Source: Syntrophothermus sp. UBA1445 | GTDB taxonomy: Bacteria > Bacillota > Syntrophomonadia > Syntrophomonadales > DTU052 | Direction: 5' to 3' | Length of the DNA: 6,819 nucleotides | Assembly (NCBI GenBank): GCA_002329495.1 | Contig: DCTH01000093.1 | Location: 1-6,819, forward strand | Shown: positions 1 to 5,823 of the stretch, one piece after another | Position numbering within the stretch: position 1 is the first letter of the stretch | Layout: each line of letters opens with the position of its first letter | Program-made: the position numbers and the translations under genes | The notes under the pieces: generated by a model | Told to the model about the DNA's origin: nothing | The model's input: the letters and a program-made list of their open reading frames with translations, nothing else | Database searches by the model: none

Positions 1-2
1 AT

Positions 3-125
3 AGAAAATACATAATAAAGAGAATTAGCAAATCAGCATTCCAACACAAAAACCAGGGTTCGGACAGAACCTTCGGGGATATGGTAGCGCTGGCTACTGC
101 AAATGAAACGAGAATCCTCTGTTAA
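3..125 (+). CDS. 3' end of an open frame entering from the left; possible TnpB C-terminus (partial)
   Basis: An uninterrupted frame enters at the left edge and stops at TAA 123-125, giving 40 residues that end in GDMVALATANETRILC. The early part is rich in Lys, Arg and Ile; no zinc-finger or catalytic motif lies in the part that is visible. TnpB proteins of IS200/IS605 elements usually end in a poorly conserved tail whose codons overlap the structured right end of the element, and that is the situation here: the stop codon sits in the loop of the terminal hairpin (115-135). The assignment therefore rests mostly on what follows the frame rather than on the residues themselves. Forty sense codons can also arise by chance, so this may not be coding. 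The sequence to the left of the window would settle it. Confidence 0.35.
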   Translation, partial: RKYIIKRISKSAFQHKNQGSDRTFGDMVALATANETRILC

Positions 126-142
126 GCATGGGGGAGTGTCAA
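51..142 (+). ncRNA. Candidate omega RNA (reRNA) scaffold 3' part of a TnpB element
   Basis: Three hairpins follow one another on the plus strand: 55-61 with 67-73 (seven pairs, loop GGACA), 83-88 with 93-98 (six pairs, loop GCTG) and 115-122 with 128-135 (eight pairs with wobbles, loop TAAGC). They end seven bases before a candidate element boundary at 142. In TnpB systems the guide-carrying omega RNA covers the 3' end of tnpB and the element's right end, and its guide is the flanking DNA beyond the boundary. That would make the guide start at 143. The hairpins are visible in the sequence; the RNA identity is inferred from position and arrangement. The 5' limit is arbitrary because the RNA would extend left. 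Confidence 0.4.
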
Positions 143-163
143 ACCTTGCGCGAAACAGATTTC

Positions 164-197
164 AAAAAAAAACGGACTCCATCTGGAGCCCGTTTTT
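164..197 (-). terminator. Rho-independent terminator of the SLH-domain gene, probably bidirectional
   Basis: ACGGACTCC (172-180) pairs with GGAGCCCGT (185-193) around the loop ATCT, with a single A-C mismatch. On the minus strand the stem is followed by nine U residues (from the A-run 164-172), ten bases past the stop of the SLH-domain gene, so it fits well as that gene's terminator. On the plus strand the stem is followed by TTTTT (193-197), so it could also stop transcripts arriving from the element at 1-142. Confidence 0.85.
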
Positions 198-206
198 AAT
201 TGGGTT

Positions 207-2384
207 CTAATCCAGGTTAACCTTTGACATGCGGAAGATAAATTGTGCCGCGTCCGCCCTGCTGACCATGGCGGCAGGGCCGAAGTTGGAATCCTTGCCT
301 TCCATGATCTGATATCCTTTAAGGATGGCCGCGTATCCGATGAAGCTATCACCCTTTTTAATATCCTTATAGTAGTTGACGTAAATATTTGGCAACTGGG
401 CTACCCGTTCCAGATTCAGGTACCGGATTATGATCTTTCCAGTGGTGGCGCGATTGAGTGCGGCTGAGGGAGCAAGATCTTCGGTCAACCAGCCACGGGA
501 TTTGGCTCTCTTTACGATTTCAGCATCATCCAGTTCATAAATGCTTCTATCGCTATCGCGGGCCAGGATTAATGCTCGCAGGAAGGAGACCAGAGTTACC
601 GGCTGATTCGGTTTAAAACTGTTGCCGTACTCCCGGAAGAAGCCCATCTGTCCCAGGATGTTGATCTCTCTCTGACCGGGAATGCCATTCAGATCATTGA
701 AGGCCTCGGTGGCAGGAGGAGCGGGCAGCGGCTCACCCGCCCAGTTCAGCAGCTTCCCGGTGCGGGCATCCAGCATCAAATAGGGACCGGAATCGTAATC
801 GTTCCACGGTATGTAAACGAGACGTACATCCTTGACACCCGGTTCTGAGGTCAGCTTGCAGTAGCTGAGCGTAAGAGGTTCCTGGCTTAAATATGAAGCT
901 GATGCCTGGGCATTGTTCAGGATACCGGTGGTAGCCGGGAATTTAAGATCCGGCCAGGTCAAGCTATACTCAACAACTTCGCCGGTGATGGTATCAACAG
1001 TTAAACTTATTCCGTGGTCAGGCACCGGGATGTTGTTGACCAACCGCGTGAAGTTAAAGTACCTGGTTGGTGCCTGGTCTTCAGGAACCGTCCGGCTCTC
1101 CAAGTCCGTATCCAGCCTGATGGAATTCGATTTTCCCGGTTGGATGCGCTTCAGGAAGTCACGTGCTGCCTTCTCCAAATCCTCCCGGCTCTTGGCCTTT
1201 TGAGGGTCAAAGGAATCGCGGGGATAATAATAGGAGAAGGACTTCATCTCTCCGGTTGATGCATCCAAACGGGCGTAAACCCGGTACTCCTTGCCATTGT
1301 CAGTTTTGGTGAAGTTTAAGTTCCAGCTTCTGTTTTGCGGCTCTCCGTATACTGCTTCCAGATAGGCACTGCGCAGTGACATGTTCCTGGCTGCGGGCAC
1401 CCATTGGTACACAACCTCGCAGGCCTTCTGCTGGGTGAGAAGATTAGCATGCTTGATAATCTCTTCCTGCTCCTCAGGAGTTAACTCCACATTTGCAGCT
1501 TGATCGGCGGCATTTATTCTCTTCTCCATGGCTCCGCCTCCGCCTGCACCCGGATAAATATCCTGCCCTTCCAGGTATGAGCCCGAAGGGATGACGAAGG
1601 GCTTGCCGGTAAGCGCGTCAATGAAGCCTCCCGATTTGTGGGTGAGGCGGTAAACCAGTACCGGTTCCCAGGTTGTACCCTGGCTGAATGGCCGGTATTG
1701 TGGCTTAACTAGGTATTGCAGCTCAAACATACCGGCGTCCTTGAAAGCCTGCCCTGCTTGAGATGCAGAAACCACCTGGGCTGCGGAAGGGAAGTTGGTA
1801 TAGGTATATTTCAGTTGATATGAAACCACGGTTCCATTGAATTTATTCACTCTTACAACTGCGCTTTCGCCGCGTACCGGTATGTTGTTGGCTACCCTCT
1901 GCCAGTAAAAGGTGTAATCACCCAACCCGTAGTAGTTGTTTTCCGACTGCTTGATAGGAGAGACGAGACGTAATTCGCTCATGTGATTCGGTATAATCCG
2001 TTTCAGAAATGATTCCGATATTTTGGCGGCCTCGTCAACCGTGTAAGCGGGGATACGGACTGCCGGGGAGGTATCGTCTCCGGGCTGATATGAGTACACC
2101 GAGGTGATCTCGCCGGTGTTGGCATTAACTTCGACACTAAAACTGCCACCGGCATCGTCAGTCGGTCTCCAGGACAACGACCAGGTGGGGTTGTTGTCGT
2201 AATCGCTGAACTGCGAAGTGAACTCCTTGTATGATGCCGGGATCTCAAACTTAAGTTTGGCGGTTTCAATTGCCTTCTGCAGGGTTACTTTCGGCTGGTT
2301 ACCGGCCAGAGTATGCAGGGGCAGGATGGTTATAAAGAAGAATATTGCCAGCAACAATATAAGGGGGCGGTTGATAGTCTTCAA
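207..2384 (-). CDS. Secreted YcdB/YcdC-repeat protein with C-terminal SLH domains
   Basis: A 725-residue exported protein. An N-terminal signal peptide (Lys2, Arg6, a hydrophobic run rich in Leu, Ile and Phe at about 7-22, likely cleavage near LHTLA-G) is followed by two copies of one module. Paired motifs give the duplication: FLKRIIP near 125 and FLKRIQP near 411, NNIPV near 167 and 452, DALTGK near 258 and DARTGK near 540, plus a NANTGE/DASTGE strand in each. This is the PepSY-like architecture of YcdB/YcdC (DUF4901) proteins. A Gly-rich linker (GAGGGGAM, about 281) separates the copies. From about 560 to 722 there are SLH-like segments; the last, from YKDIKKG to FGPAAMVSRADAAQFIF, is clearest. 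SLH domains bind pyruvylated cell-wall polymer, so the protein probably sits on the cell surface. Biochemical function is unknown for the family. The start chosen is TTG 2384, with AAAGGAG at 2396-2402; the upstream in-frame ATG 2405 has its purine run almost touching it, and would make AAAGGAG part of the coding sequence. Confidence 0.85.
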   Translation of the reverse strand: MKTINRPLILLLAIFFFITILPLHTLAGNQPKVTLQKAIETAKLKFEIPASYKEFTSQFSDYDNNPTWSLSWRPTDDAGGSFSVEVNANTGEITSVYSYQPGDDTSPAVRIPAYTVDEAAKISESFLKRIIPNHMSELRLVSPIKQSENNYYGLGDYTFYWQRVANNIPVRGESAVVRVNKFNGTVVSYQLKYTYTNFPSAAQVVSASQAGQAFKDAGMFELQYLVKPQYRPFSQGTTWEPVLVYRLTHKSGGFIDALTGKPFVIPSGSYLEGQDIYPGAGGGGAMEKRINAADQAANVELTPEEQEEIIKHANLLTQQKACEVVYQWVPAARNMSLRSAYLEAVYGEPQNRSWNLNFTKTDNGKEYRVYARLDASTGEMKSFSYYYPRDSFDPQKAKSREDLEKAARDFLKRIQPGKSNSIRLDTDLESRTVPEDQAPTRYFNFTRLVNNIPVPDHGISLTVDTITGEVVEYSLTWPDLKFPATTGILNNAQASASYLSQEPLTLSYCKLTSEPGVKDVRLVYIPWNDYDSGPYLMLDARTGKLLNWAGEPLPAPPATEAFNDLNGIPGQREINILGQMGFFREYGNSFKPNQPVTLVSFLRALILARDSDRSIYELDDAEIVKRAKSRGWLTEDLAPSAALNRATTGKIIIRYLNLERVAQLPNIYVNYYKDIKKGDSFIGYAAILKGYQIMEGKDSNFGPAAMVSRADAAQFIFRMSKVNLD

Positions 2385-2395
2385 AATTAAAGACA

Positions 2396-2402
2396 CTCCT
2401 TT
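2396..2402 (-). promoter_or_regulatory. Ribosome binding site that decides the SLH-gene start
   Basis: On the minus strand this reads AAAGGAG, with 11 bases between it and the TTG at 2384-2382. The longer reading from ATG 2405 would translate this site as codons 2-4 and has only AGAAAGGA directly against its start codon, too close for normal initiation. The TTG gives a signal peptide beginning with a Lys. The spacing is slightly long, so ATG 2405 remains an alternative. Confidence 0.55.
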
Positions 2403-2470
2403 CATTCCTTTCTAAAAAAAATATACGCCATCGAAAAAGGTATAATTTCACTGGGGAAAGAAAATCAAGC

Positions 2471-2498
2471 ATCATATCATAACAGAAAGTATGGTGAA
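2471..2498 (-). promoter_or_regulatory. Candidate promoter of the SLH-domain gene
   Basis: On the minus strand TTCACC (2498-2493) and TATGAT (2476-2471) are separated by 16 bases, matching the vegetative -35 and -10 consensus at four and five of six positions. Transcription would start near 2464, giving a leader of about 80 bases. A second, weaker possibility lies just downstream: TTGATT (2468-2463) with A/T-rich sequence around 2440-2446. Consensus matching only. Confidence 0.4.
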
Positions 2499-2552
2499 CA
2501 TTTAATTCGCTATCGGGCCGTAAAGACCTCTTCAAATGTGTAAAGTGAATTT

Positions 2553-2570
2553 TTGACGTTTTTAGGTCAA
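2553..2570. promoter_or_regulatory. Candidate operator dyad and -35 region upstream of copA
   Basis: TTGAC (2553-2557) and GTCAA (2566-2570) form a perfect five-base inverted repeat with an eight-base spacer. The left arm doubles as a good plus-strand -35 hexamer (TTGACG). The only -10-like sequence at reasonable distance is TACCAT (2574-2579), with a short 15-base spacer. It could be a regulator site overlapping the copA promoter. Short dyads occur often by chance, so confidence is low. Confidence 0.25.
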
Positions 2571-2674
2571 GGATACCATTGAAAAGTGATAGGCTGACAC
2601 CGTGTATAAGCTCTGTCGATGATGTAACGTGAAGTAGTGACGTTATCGGGAACTGGATTAAAGGGGAAAATGAT

Positions 2675-2723
2675 GGGGACAGAAGAATGGGCAGGTGTCA
2701 AAAGGACCTTCCCCGTGACACCT
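2675..2723. repeat. REP-like palindrome in the copA leader
   Basis: AGGTGTCA (2693-2700) and TGACACCT (2716-2723) form a perfect eight-base-pair stem around a 15-base loop containing AAGG-A-CCTT (2702-2710) and CCCC. An upstream GGGGACAGAAG (2675-2685) can alternatively pair with the TCCCC at 2710-2714. From memory, this GGGGACAG / GGTGTCAAAAG / CCCCGTGACACC style resembles the dispersed REP sequences mobilised by Y1-type (RAYT) transposases in Clostridia; no second copy lies in this window, so the dispersed nature is inferred. Its right arm ends one base before the copA ribosome binding site. Confidence 0.5.
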
Positions 2724-2724
2724 C

Positions 2725-2730
2725 GGGAGG
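2725..2730 (+). promoter_or_regulatory. copA ribosome binding site
   Basis: GGGAGG lies five bases before ATG 2736 and eight before the adjacent in-frame ATG 2739, so either can be used. It rules against the longer in-frame starts (GTG 2637, ATG 2670/2673), which would translate the REP-like palindrome as protein. AAGGGG at 2661-2666 could serve ATG 2673, but the HMA domain begins only after 2736. Confidence 0.75.
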
Positions 2731-2735
2731 ATTCT

Positions 2736-5129
2736 ATGATGGAAAAGGTAACTTTGAAGGTCAATGATATGAGCTGTGCCGCCTGTGCGGCTCGGATTGA
2801 AAAGGGATTGCGGCAGCTGTCCGGGGTGGAACGAGCCGAGGTAAATCTGGCCCTGGAACAGGCGACCATTGAGTACGATCAGACCGTGATCGGTATCAAG
2901 GATATTACCGAAAAAATTGAAGGGCTGGGTTATTCGGTACCGGTGGAAAAAATTGAACTGCGGGTGGGAGGAATGAGCTGTGCTGCCTGTTCGGCCCGGG
3001 TGGAGAAGAGTCTGAGCAGGATGCCGGGCGTAAAGAGGGCGGGGGTGAACCTGGCCACTGAAATTGCCACCATCGAGTATTTCCCCACCCGGACCAGTGT
3101 TGACGAGCTCATCCAGACAGTTCAACACACCGGCTATGATGCCGAGCCGCTGATCCGTGATGTTCGTGAAGATGCCACTGAGCCCGATGAACTCAAGGGG
3201 CGGCCTCGTATGTTAATCTTCGCTGCAGTTTTCTCTCTGCCCTTTGTGGCGATGATGATCGCAGAACTCATTGGTCTGCCGGTGCCGCACTGGCTGATGA
3301 GTCCGCCGGTCCAGTTACTCCTGGCCACCCCGGTTCAATTTATCGCCGGGTTCACCTTTTACCGGGGAGCATATTTTGCCCTTAGAAACGGTAGTGCCAA
3401 CATGGATGTCCTGGTTTCTCTGGGCACCAGTGCCGCCTATTTTTACAGTCTGATCGCCTCGATTCTGACCCCTCATGCCAGCCTCTACTTTGAGGCCAGC
3501 GCGGTGTTAATCACTCTGGTCCTCCTGGGCAAGTACCTGGAAACTCTGGCTAAGGGCAGAACTTCAGAGGCTATCAAGAAACTGATGGGACTTAGACCCC
3601 GGACGGCCAGGGTTATCAGGGATGGACAGGAGATGGATATCCCCACTGAACAGGTGGTGGTAGGAGATCTGGTGCTGGTACGGCCAGGTGAGCGGATTCC
3701 GGTTGATGGACAGGTGATAGTTGGTTATTCCGCGGTAGACGAATCCATGCTAACCGGGGAGAGCGTGCCGGTTGACAAACAGACGGGCGATCTGGTGACG
3801 GGGGCTACCGTAAATAAATTTGGGGTACTCCGGGTCAAGGCTACCCGGGTGGGGCGCGACACCGTGCTGGCTCAGATCGTGTGGGTGGTGGAGGAAGCCC
3901 AGGGGTCGAAGGCTCCGATTCAACGCCTGGCGGATGTGGTAGCCGGTTATTTTGTGCCGGCCGTTATTGCTATTGCGTTACTAACCTTCTCGGCCTGGTA
4001 CTGGGTGATAGATGCGCCTCTGGCGAGGGCCCTGATAAACGCCACTGCCGTTCTGGTGATTGCCTGTCCCTGTGCCATGGGACTGGCCACGCCCACCTCT
4101 ATCATGGTGGGGACTGGGCGGGGAGCTGAAAACGGGGTACTGATCCGAGGCGGGGAGCACCTGGAACGAACCCATATGGTGGACACGGTAGTGCTTGATA
4201 AGACCGGGACCATAACCAGGGGGGAACCTGAACTGACTGATGTAGTCGTCACCGCACCATTCGCCGGTCAAGAAGAGGATTTGCTGTTATGGGCTGCCGG
4301 GGTCGAGAAGATGTCGGAACACCCGATTGCCCAGGCTATCGTGACCGGAGCCGGGGAGAGGCTGAAGAAAACGGAACTGCCTCAACCGGATGATTTCACG
4401 GCCATTCCGGGGAAAGGTATATCCGCTCGGCTTGATAATAGAACTGTTCTTATCGGAACCAGACGACTGCTGCAGGACTTTCAAGTTGACATAACATTGG
4501 TTCAGGCAGTAGTGGATGAGATGGAACAGGCCGGCAAGACCGCAGTCTTGATGGCGGTAGATGGCCAGGCAGCGGCGGCCCTGGCAGTCGCCGATACGGT
4601 CAAAGAGCACTCCGCCCGTGCCATACAGGAGTTAAAAGAGTCAGGGATTGAGGTGTGGATGATCACCGGTGACAACCGGCGGACTGCGGAGACGATAGCA
4701 AAACAGGTGGGAATTGAGAACATTCTGGCCGAAGTACTGCCGGGTGATAAGGCCCGGGAGGTCCAGAAACTGCGGGATCAGGGCCGGGTGGTGGCTATGG
4801 TTGGAGACGGGATCAATGACGCTCCCGCTCTGGTAACCGCTGATGTGGGTATAGCCATGGGCACCGGAACCGATGTGGCCATGGAAGCAGCGGACATCAC
4901 CCTTATGAGTGGGGACCTACGGGCGATTGTGACTGCCATCCGGTTGAGCAGGGCTACCATGCGCAATATCAAACAGAACCTGTTCTGGGCATTTATTTAC
5001 AACATTATCGGGATACCCCTGGCAGCAGCCGGATTCCTGAATCCAATTATTGCCGGAGCAGCCATGGCATTAAGCTCGGTATCGGTAGTAACAAACTCCC
5101 TGCGGCTCAGGACATTGAGGCTGAGTTGA
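2736..5129 (+). CDS. copA: Cu(+)-exporting P1B-type ATPase with two N-terminal HMA domains
   Basis: A 797-residue membrane pump that uses ATP to move Cu(+) out of the cytoplasm for copper resistance and homeostasis. Two HMA metal-binding domains come first, with MSCAAC at 12-17 and 80-85. The first membrane helices follow from about residue 160. Visible P-type ATPase marks are TGES at 340-343 (actuator domain), CPC at 444-446 (ion site in the membrane), DKTGT with phosphorylated Asp488, SEHP with His529 and Pro530 (nucleotide domain, P1B-specific), and GDGINDAP at 690-697. The last two helices carry YN and MALSS, the residues that mark Cu(+) rather than Zn/Cd or Co transport. Length and order match full-length bacterial CopA (about 800 residues). 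The start is set by GGGAGG 2725-2730 and by homology beginning at MMEKVTLKV. No copZ chaperone or csoR regulator gene is in the window. No terminator is visible after the stop, so read-through into the lipoprotein gene is possible. Confidence 0.97.
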   Translation: MMEKVTLKVNDMSCAACAARIEKGLRQLSGVERAEVNLALEQATIEYDQTVIGIKDITEKIEGLGYSVPVEKIELRVGGMSCAACSARVEKSLSRMPGVKRAGVNLATEIATIEYFPTRTSVDELIQTVQHTGYDAEPLIRDVREDATEPDELKGRPRMLIFAAVFSLPFVAMMIAELIGLPVPHWLMSPPVQLLLATPVQFIAGFTFYRGAYFALRNGSANMDVLVSLGTSAAYFYSLIASILTPHASLYFEASAVLITLVLLGKYLETLAKGRTSEAIKKLMGLRPRTARVIRDGQEMDIPTEQVVVGDLVLVRPGERIPVDGQVIVGYSAVDESMLTGESVPVDKQTGDLVTGATVNKFGVLRVKATRVGRDTVLAQIVWVVEEAQGSKAPIQRLADVVAGYFVPAVIAIALLTFSAWYWVIDAPLARALINATAVLVIACPCAMGLATPTSIMVGTGRGAENGVLIRGGEHLERTHMVDTVVLDKTGTITRGEPELTDVVVTAPFAGQEEDLLLWAAGVEKMSEHPIAQAIVTGAGERLKKTELPQPDDFTAIPGKGISARLDNRTVLIGTRRLLQDFQVDITLVQAVVDEMEQAGKTAVLMAVDGQAAAALAVADTVKEHSARAIQELKESGIEVWMITGDNRRTAETIAKQVGIENILAEVLPGDKAREVQKLRDQGRVVAMVGDGINDAPALVTADVGIAMGTGTDVAMEAADITLMSGDLRAIVTAIRLSRATMRNIKQNLFWAFIYNIIGIPLAAAGFLNPIIAGAAMALSSVSVVTNSLRLRTLRLS

Positions 5130-5234
5130 ACCGGAACAGGATTGGATACAAAAGGCAATTGATCGGATGCCCAGATGAGGAGGACGCGGGAGAACTGAAA
5201 CCATTTCATCGATCCATTCGTATCTATTGTTAGA

Positions 5235-5247
5235 TTCATATTATGAA
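5235..5247. promoter_or_regulatory. 13-base palindrome overlapping the lipoprotein ribosome binding site
   Basis: TTCATA (5235-5240) and TATGAA (5242-5247) form a perfect inverted repeat around one base. Its right arm overlaps the first bases of the GAAGGAG ribosome binding site. It could be a small operator or simply A/T-rich coincidence; as RNA it could form only a four-pair stem. Confidence 0.2.
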
Positions 5248-5251
5248 GGAG
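5245..5251 (+). promoter_or_regulatory. Ribosome binding site that decides the lipoprotein start
   Basis: GAAGGAG lies eight bases before GTG 5260. The longer frame from TTG 5227 would translate this site as codons and put eleven extra residues ahead of a normal lipoprotein signal peptide, and has no ribosome binding site of its own. Confidence 0.75.
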
Positions 5252-5259
5252 TGGTATCA

Positions 5260-5796
5260 GTGAAACGGACAGTCATCGTGGCTATTATGGCTATCATGTT
5301 TCTGGTAGGGGGTTGCGCCACCACACCTCCGCAGGAAGAATCAGTACCCAACATCGGGGGCTTACACCTGGGCGATACGAAGAGTCAGGTGACTCAGGTT
5401 CTGGGCAGCGAATACGATGAAACCTTCGTTGAAGAAGGTGGCCATTTTGGCGAGTCGTATTATGTCTGGGATTACCAGAAGGGCGTTGAACTCATTATTG
5501 GTAAGGAATCAGGCAAGGTCCTGCAGATTGATGTGACTACTCCCGAGATGAAGACTGATATGGGAGTAAAAGTTGGCGACAAGATGGCTATCGCAATTGA
5601 AACGTACCAGGAAAAATACAGTGAACCAGAGAGCATACACACCGGTGAAAAAGTTGCCGGCTGGTTTGAGGTGGGTGAAGAAGCTCTGGTTATTTTTGAT
5701 GCTGACAGGGATGACGACACCATTGTGAATCCAGAGATTACTCCGGACAGTGAAGTGGAAATGATCAGATTGGTCTACGCCAAATACATTGACTGA
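5260..5796 (+). CDS. Small lipoprotein with two BamE/SmpA-like repeats
   Basis: A 178-residue predicted lipoprotein of unknown function. It begins VKRT, continues with a hydrophobic stretch (about 5-16) and has a lipobox VGGC with the lipidated Cys at 19, so the mature protein would be tethered to the outer face of the membrane. The mature part shows two related units. The first has GLHLGDTKSQVTQVLG, an aromatic segment (YYVWDY), GVELII and GKVLQIDV; the second has GVKVGDKMAIAIETYQEKYSEP, GWFEVGEEALVIFDADR and VEMIRLVY. The G-x-x-x-G-x-[ST]-x-x-x-V-x-x-x-L-G pattern is that of BamE/SmpA/OmlA-like and related small envelope folds; here it is not evidence for an outer-membrane assembly role. 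The second unit is acidic. It lies 130 bases after copA with no visible terminator or strong promoter between, so co-transcription is possible. A link to copper is unproven: there are no Met- or His-rich metal motifs. Confidence 0.8.
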   Translation: MKRTVIVAIMAIMFLVGGCATTPPQEESVPNIGGLHLGDTKSQVTQVLGSEYDETFVEEGGHFGESYYVWDYQKGVELIIGKESGKVLQIDVTTPEMKTDMGVKVGDKMAIAIETYQEKYSEPESIHTGEKVAGWFEVGEEALVIFDADRDDDTIVNPEITPDSEVEMIRLVYAKYID

Positions 5797-5823
5797 CGAT
5801 TAATACAGTTTGTTTGGGGGCGC

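Larger units (their letters stand above)
1..142 (+). mobile_element. Right end of a probable IS200/IS605-family (tnpB-type) element, partial
   Basis: The sequence GAATCCTC is followed by a hairpin (115-122 pairs with 128-135, eight pairs counting three G-T wobbles, five-base loop) and then GTGTCAA ending at 142. IS200/IS605 elements have no terminal inverted repeats; they end in a subterminal hairpin a few bases before a conserved cleavage tetranucleotide, and TCAA is the right cleavage sequence of IS608. Here TCAA occupies 139-142, three bases after the stem. The left end, any tnpA and most of tnpB would lie outside the window. The boundary at 142 is inferred from that tetranucleotide. Family membership is moderately supported; a decayed copy or an unrelated hairpin cannot be excluded. 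Confidence 0.5.
2406..2735. other. Divergent intergenic region between the SLH gene and copA
   Basis: About 330 bases without a supportable gene. From left to right it holds the A/T-rich leader and promoter region of the SLH gene (2411-2498), a short dyad TTGAC-N8-GTCAA (2553-2570), a stretch 2571-2670 in which I see nothing specific, a REP-like palindrome (2675-2723) and the copA ribosome binding site (2725-2730). I found no clear CsoR-type G/C-tract palindrome, no complete CueR-type dyad in a promoter spacer, and no convincing plus-strand -35/-10 pair. TTGACG at 2553-2558 is the best -35 candidate for copA, but the -10 downstream of it is poor. Confidence 0.6.

Noticed and set aside
913..1259. 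Plus-strand open frames inside the SLH-domain gene
   Set aside because: They are antisense shadows without ribosome binding sites or recognisable protein features.
2441..2446. Plus-strand TATAAT as the copA -10
   Set aside because: It has no -35 at 16-18 bases (an A-run lies there) and is almost 300 bases from copA; its complement lies in the SLH-gene leader.
2706..2732. CueR-like copper operator (ACCTTCCC followed by GGGAGGAT)
   Set aside because: The left half-site belongs to the REP-like loop, the right half is the ribosome binding site, the spacing is wrong for a MerR-family site and there is no -35/-10 around it.
2637..2735. N-terminal extension of CopA from GTG 2637 or ATG 2670/2673
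   Set aside because: It would translate the REP-like palindrome and the true ribosome binding site, and CopA homology begins only at 2736.
3881..4610. Overlapping open frames inside copA on both strands
   Set aside because: The real frame carries all P-type ATPase motifs across this stretch; the others are shadows.
5239..5244. TATTAT as a -10 for the lipoprotein gene
   Set aside because: Transcription would start at or inside the ribosome binding site, and the -35 is poor.
5797..5823. Shared terminator between the convergent lipoprotein and larE genes
   Set aside because: The 27 bases contain only GGCGCC at the edge, without a long stem or T-run on either strand.
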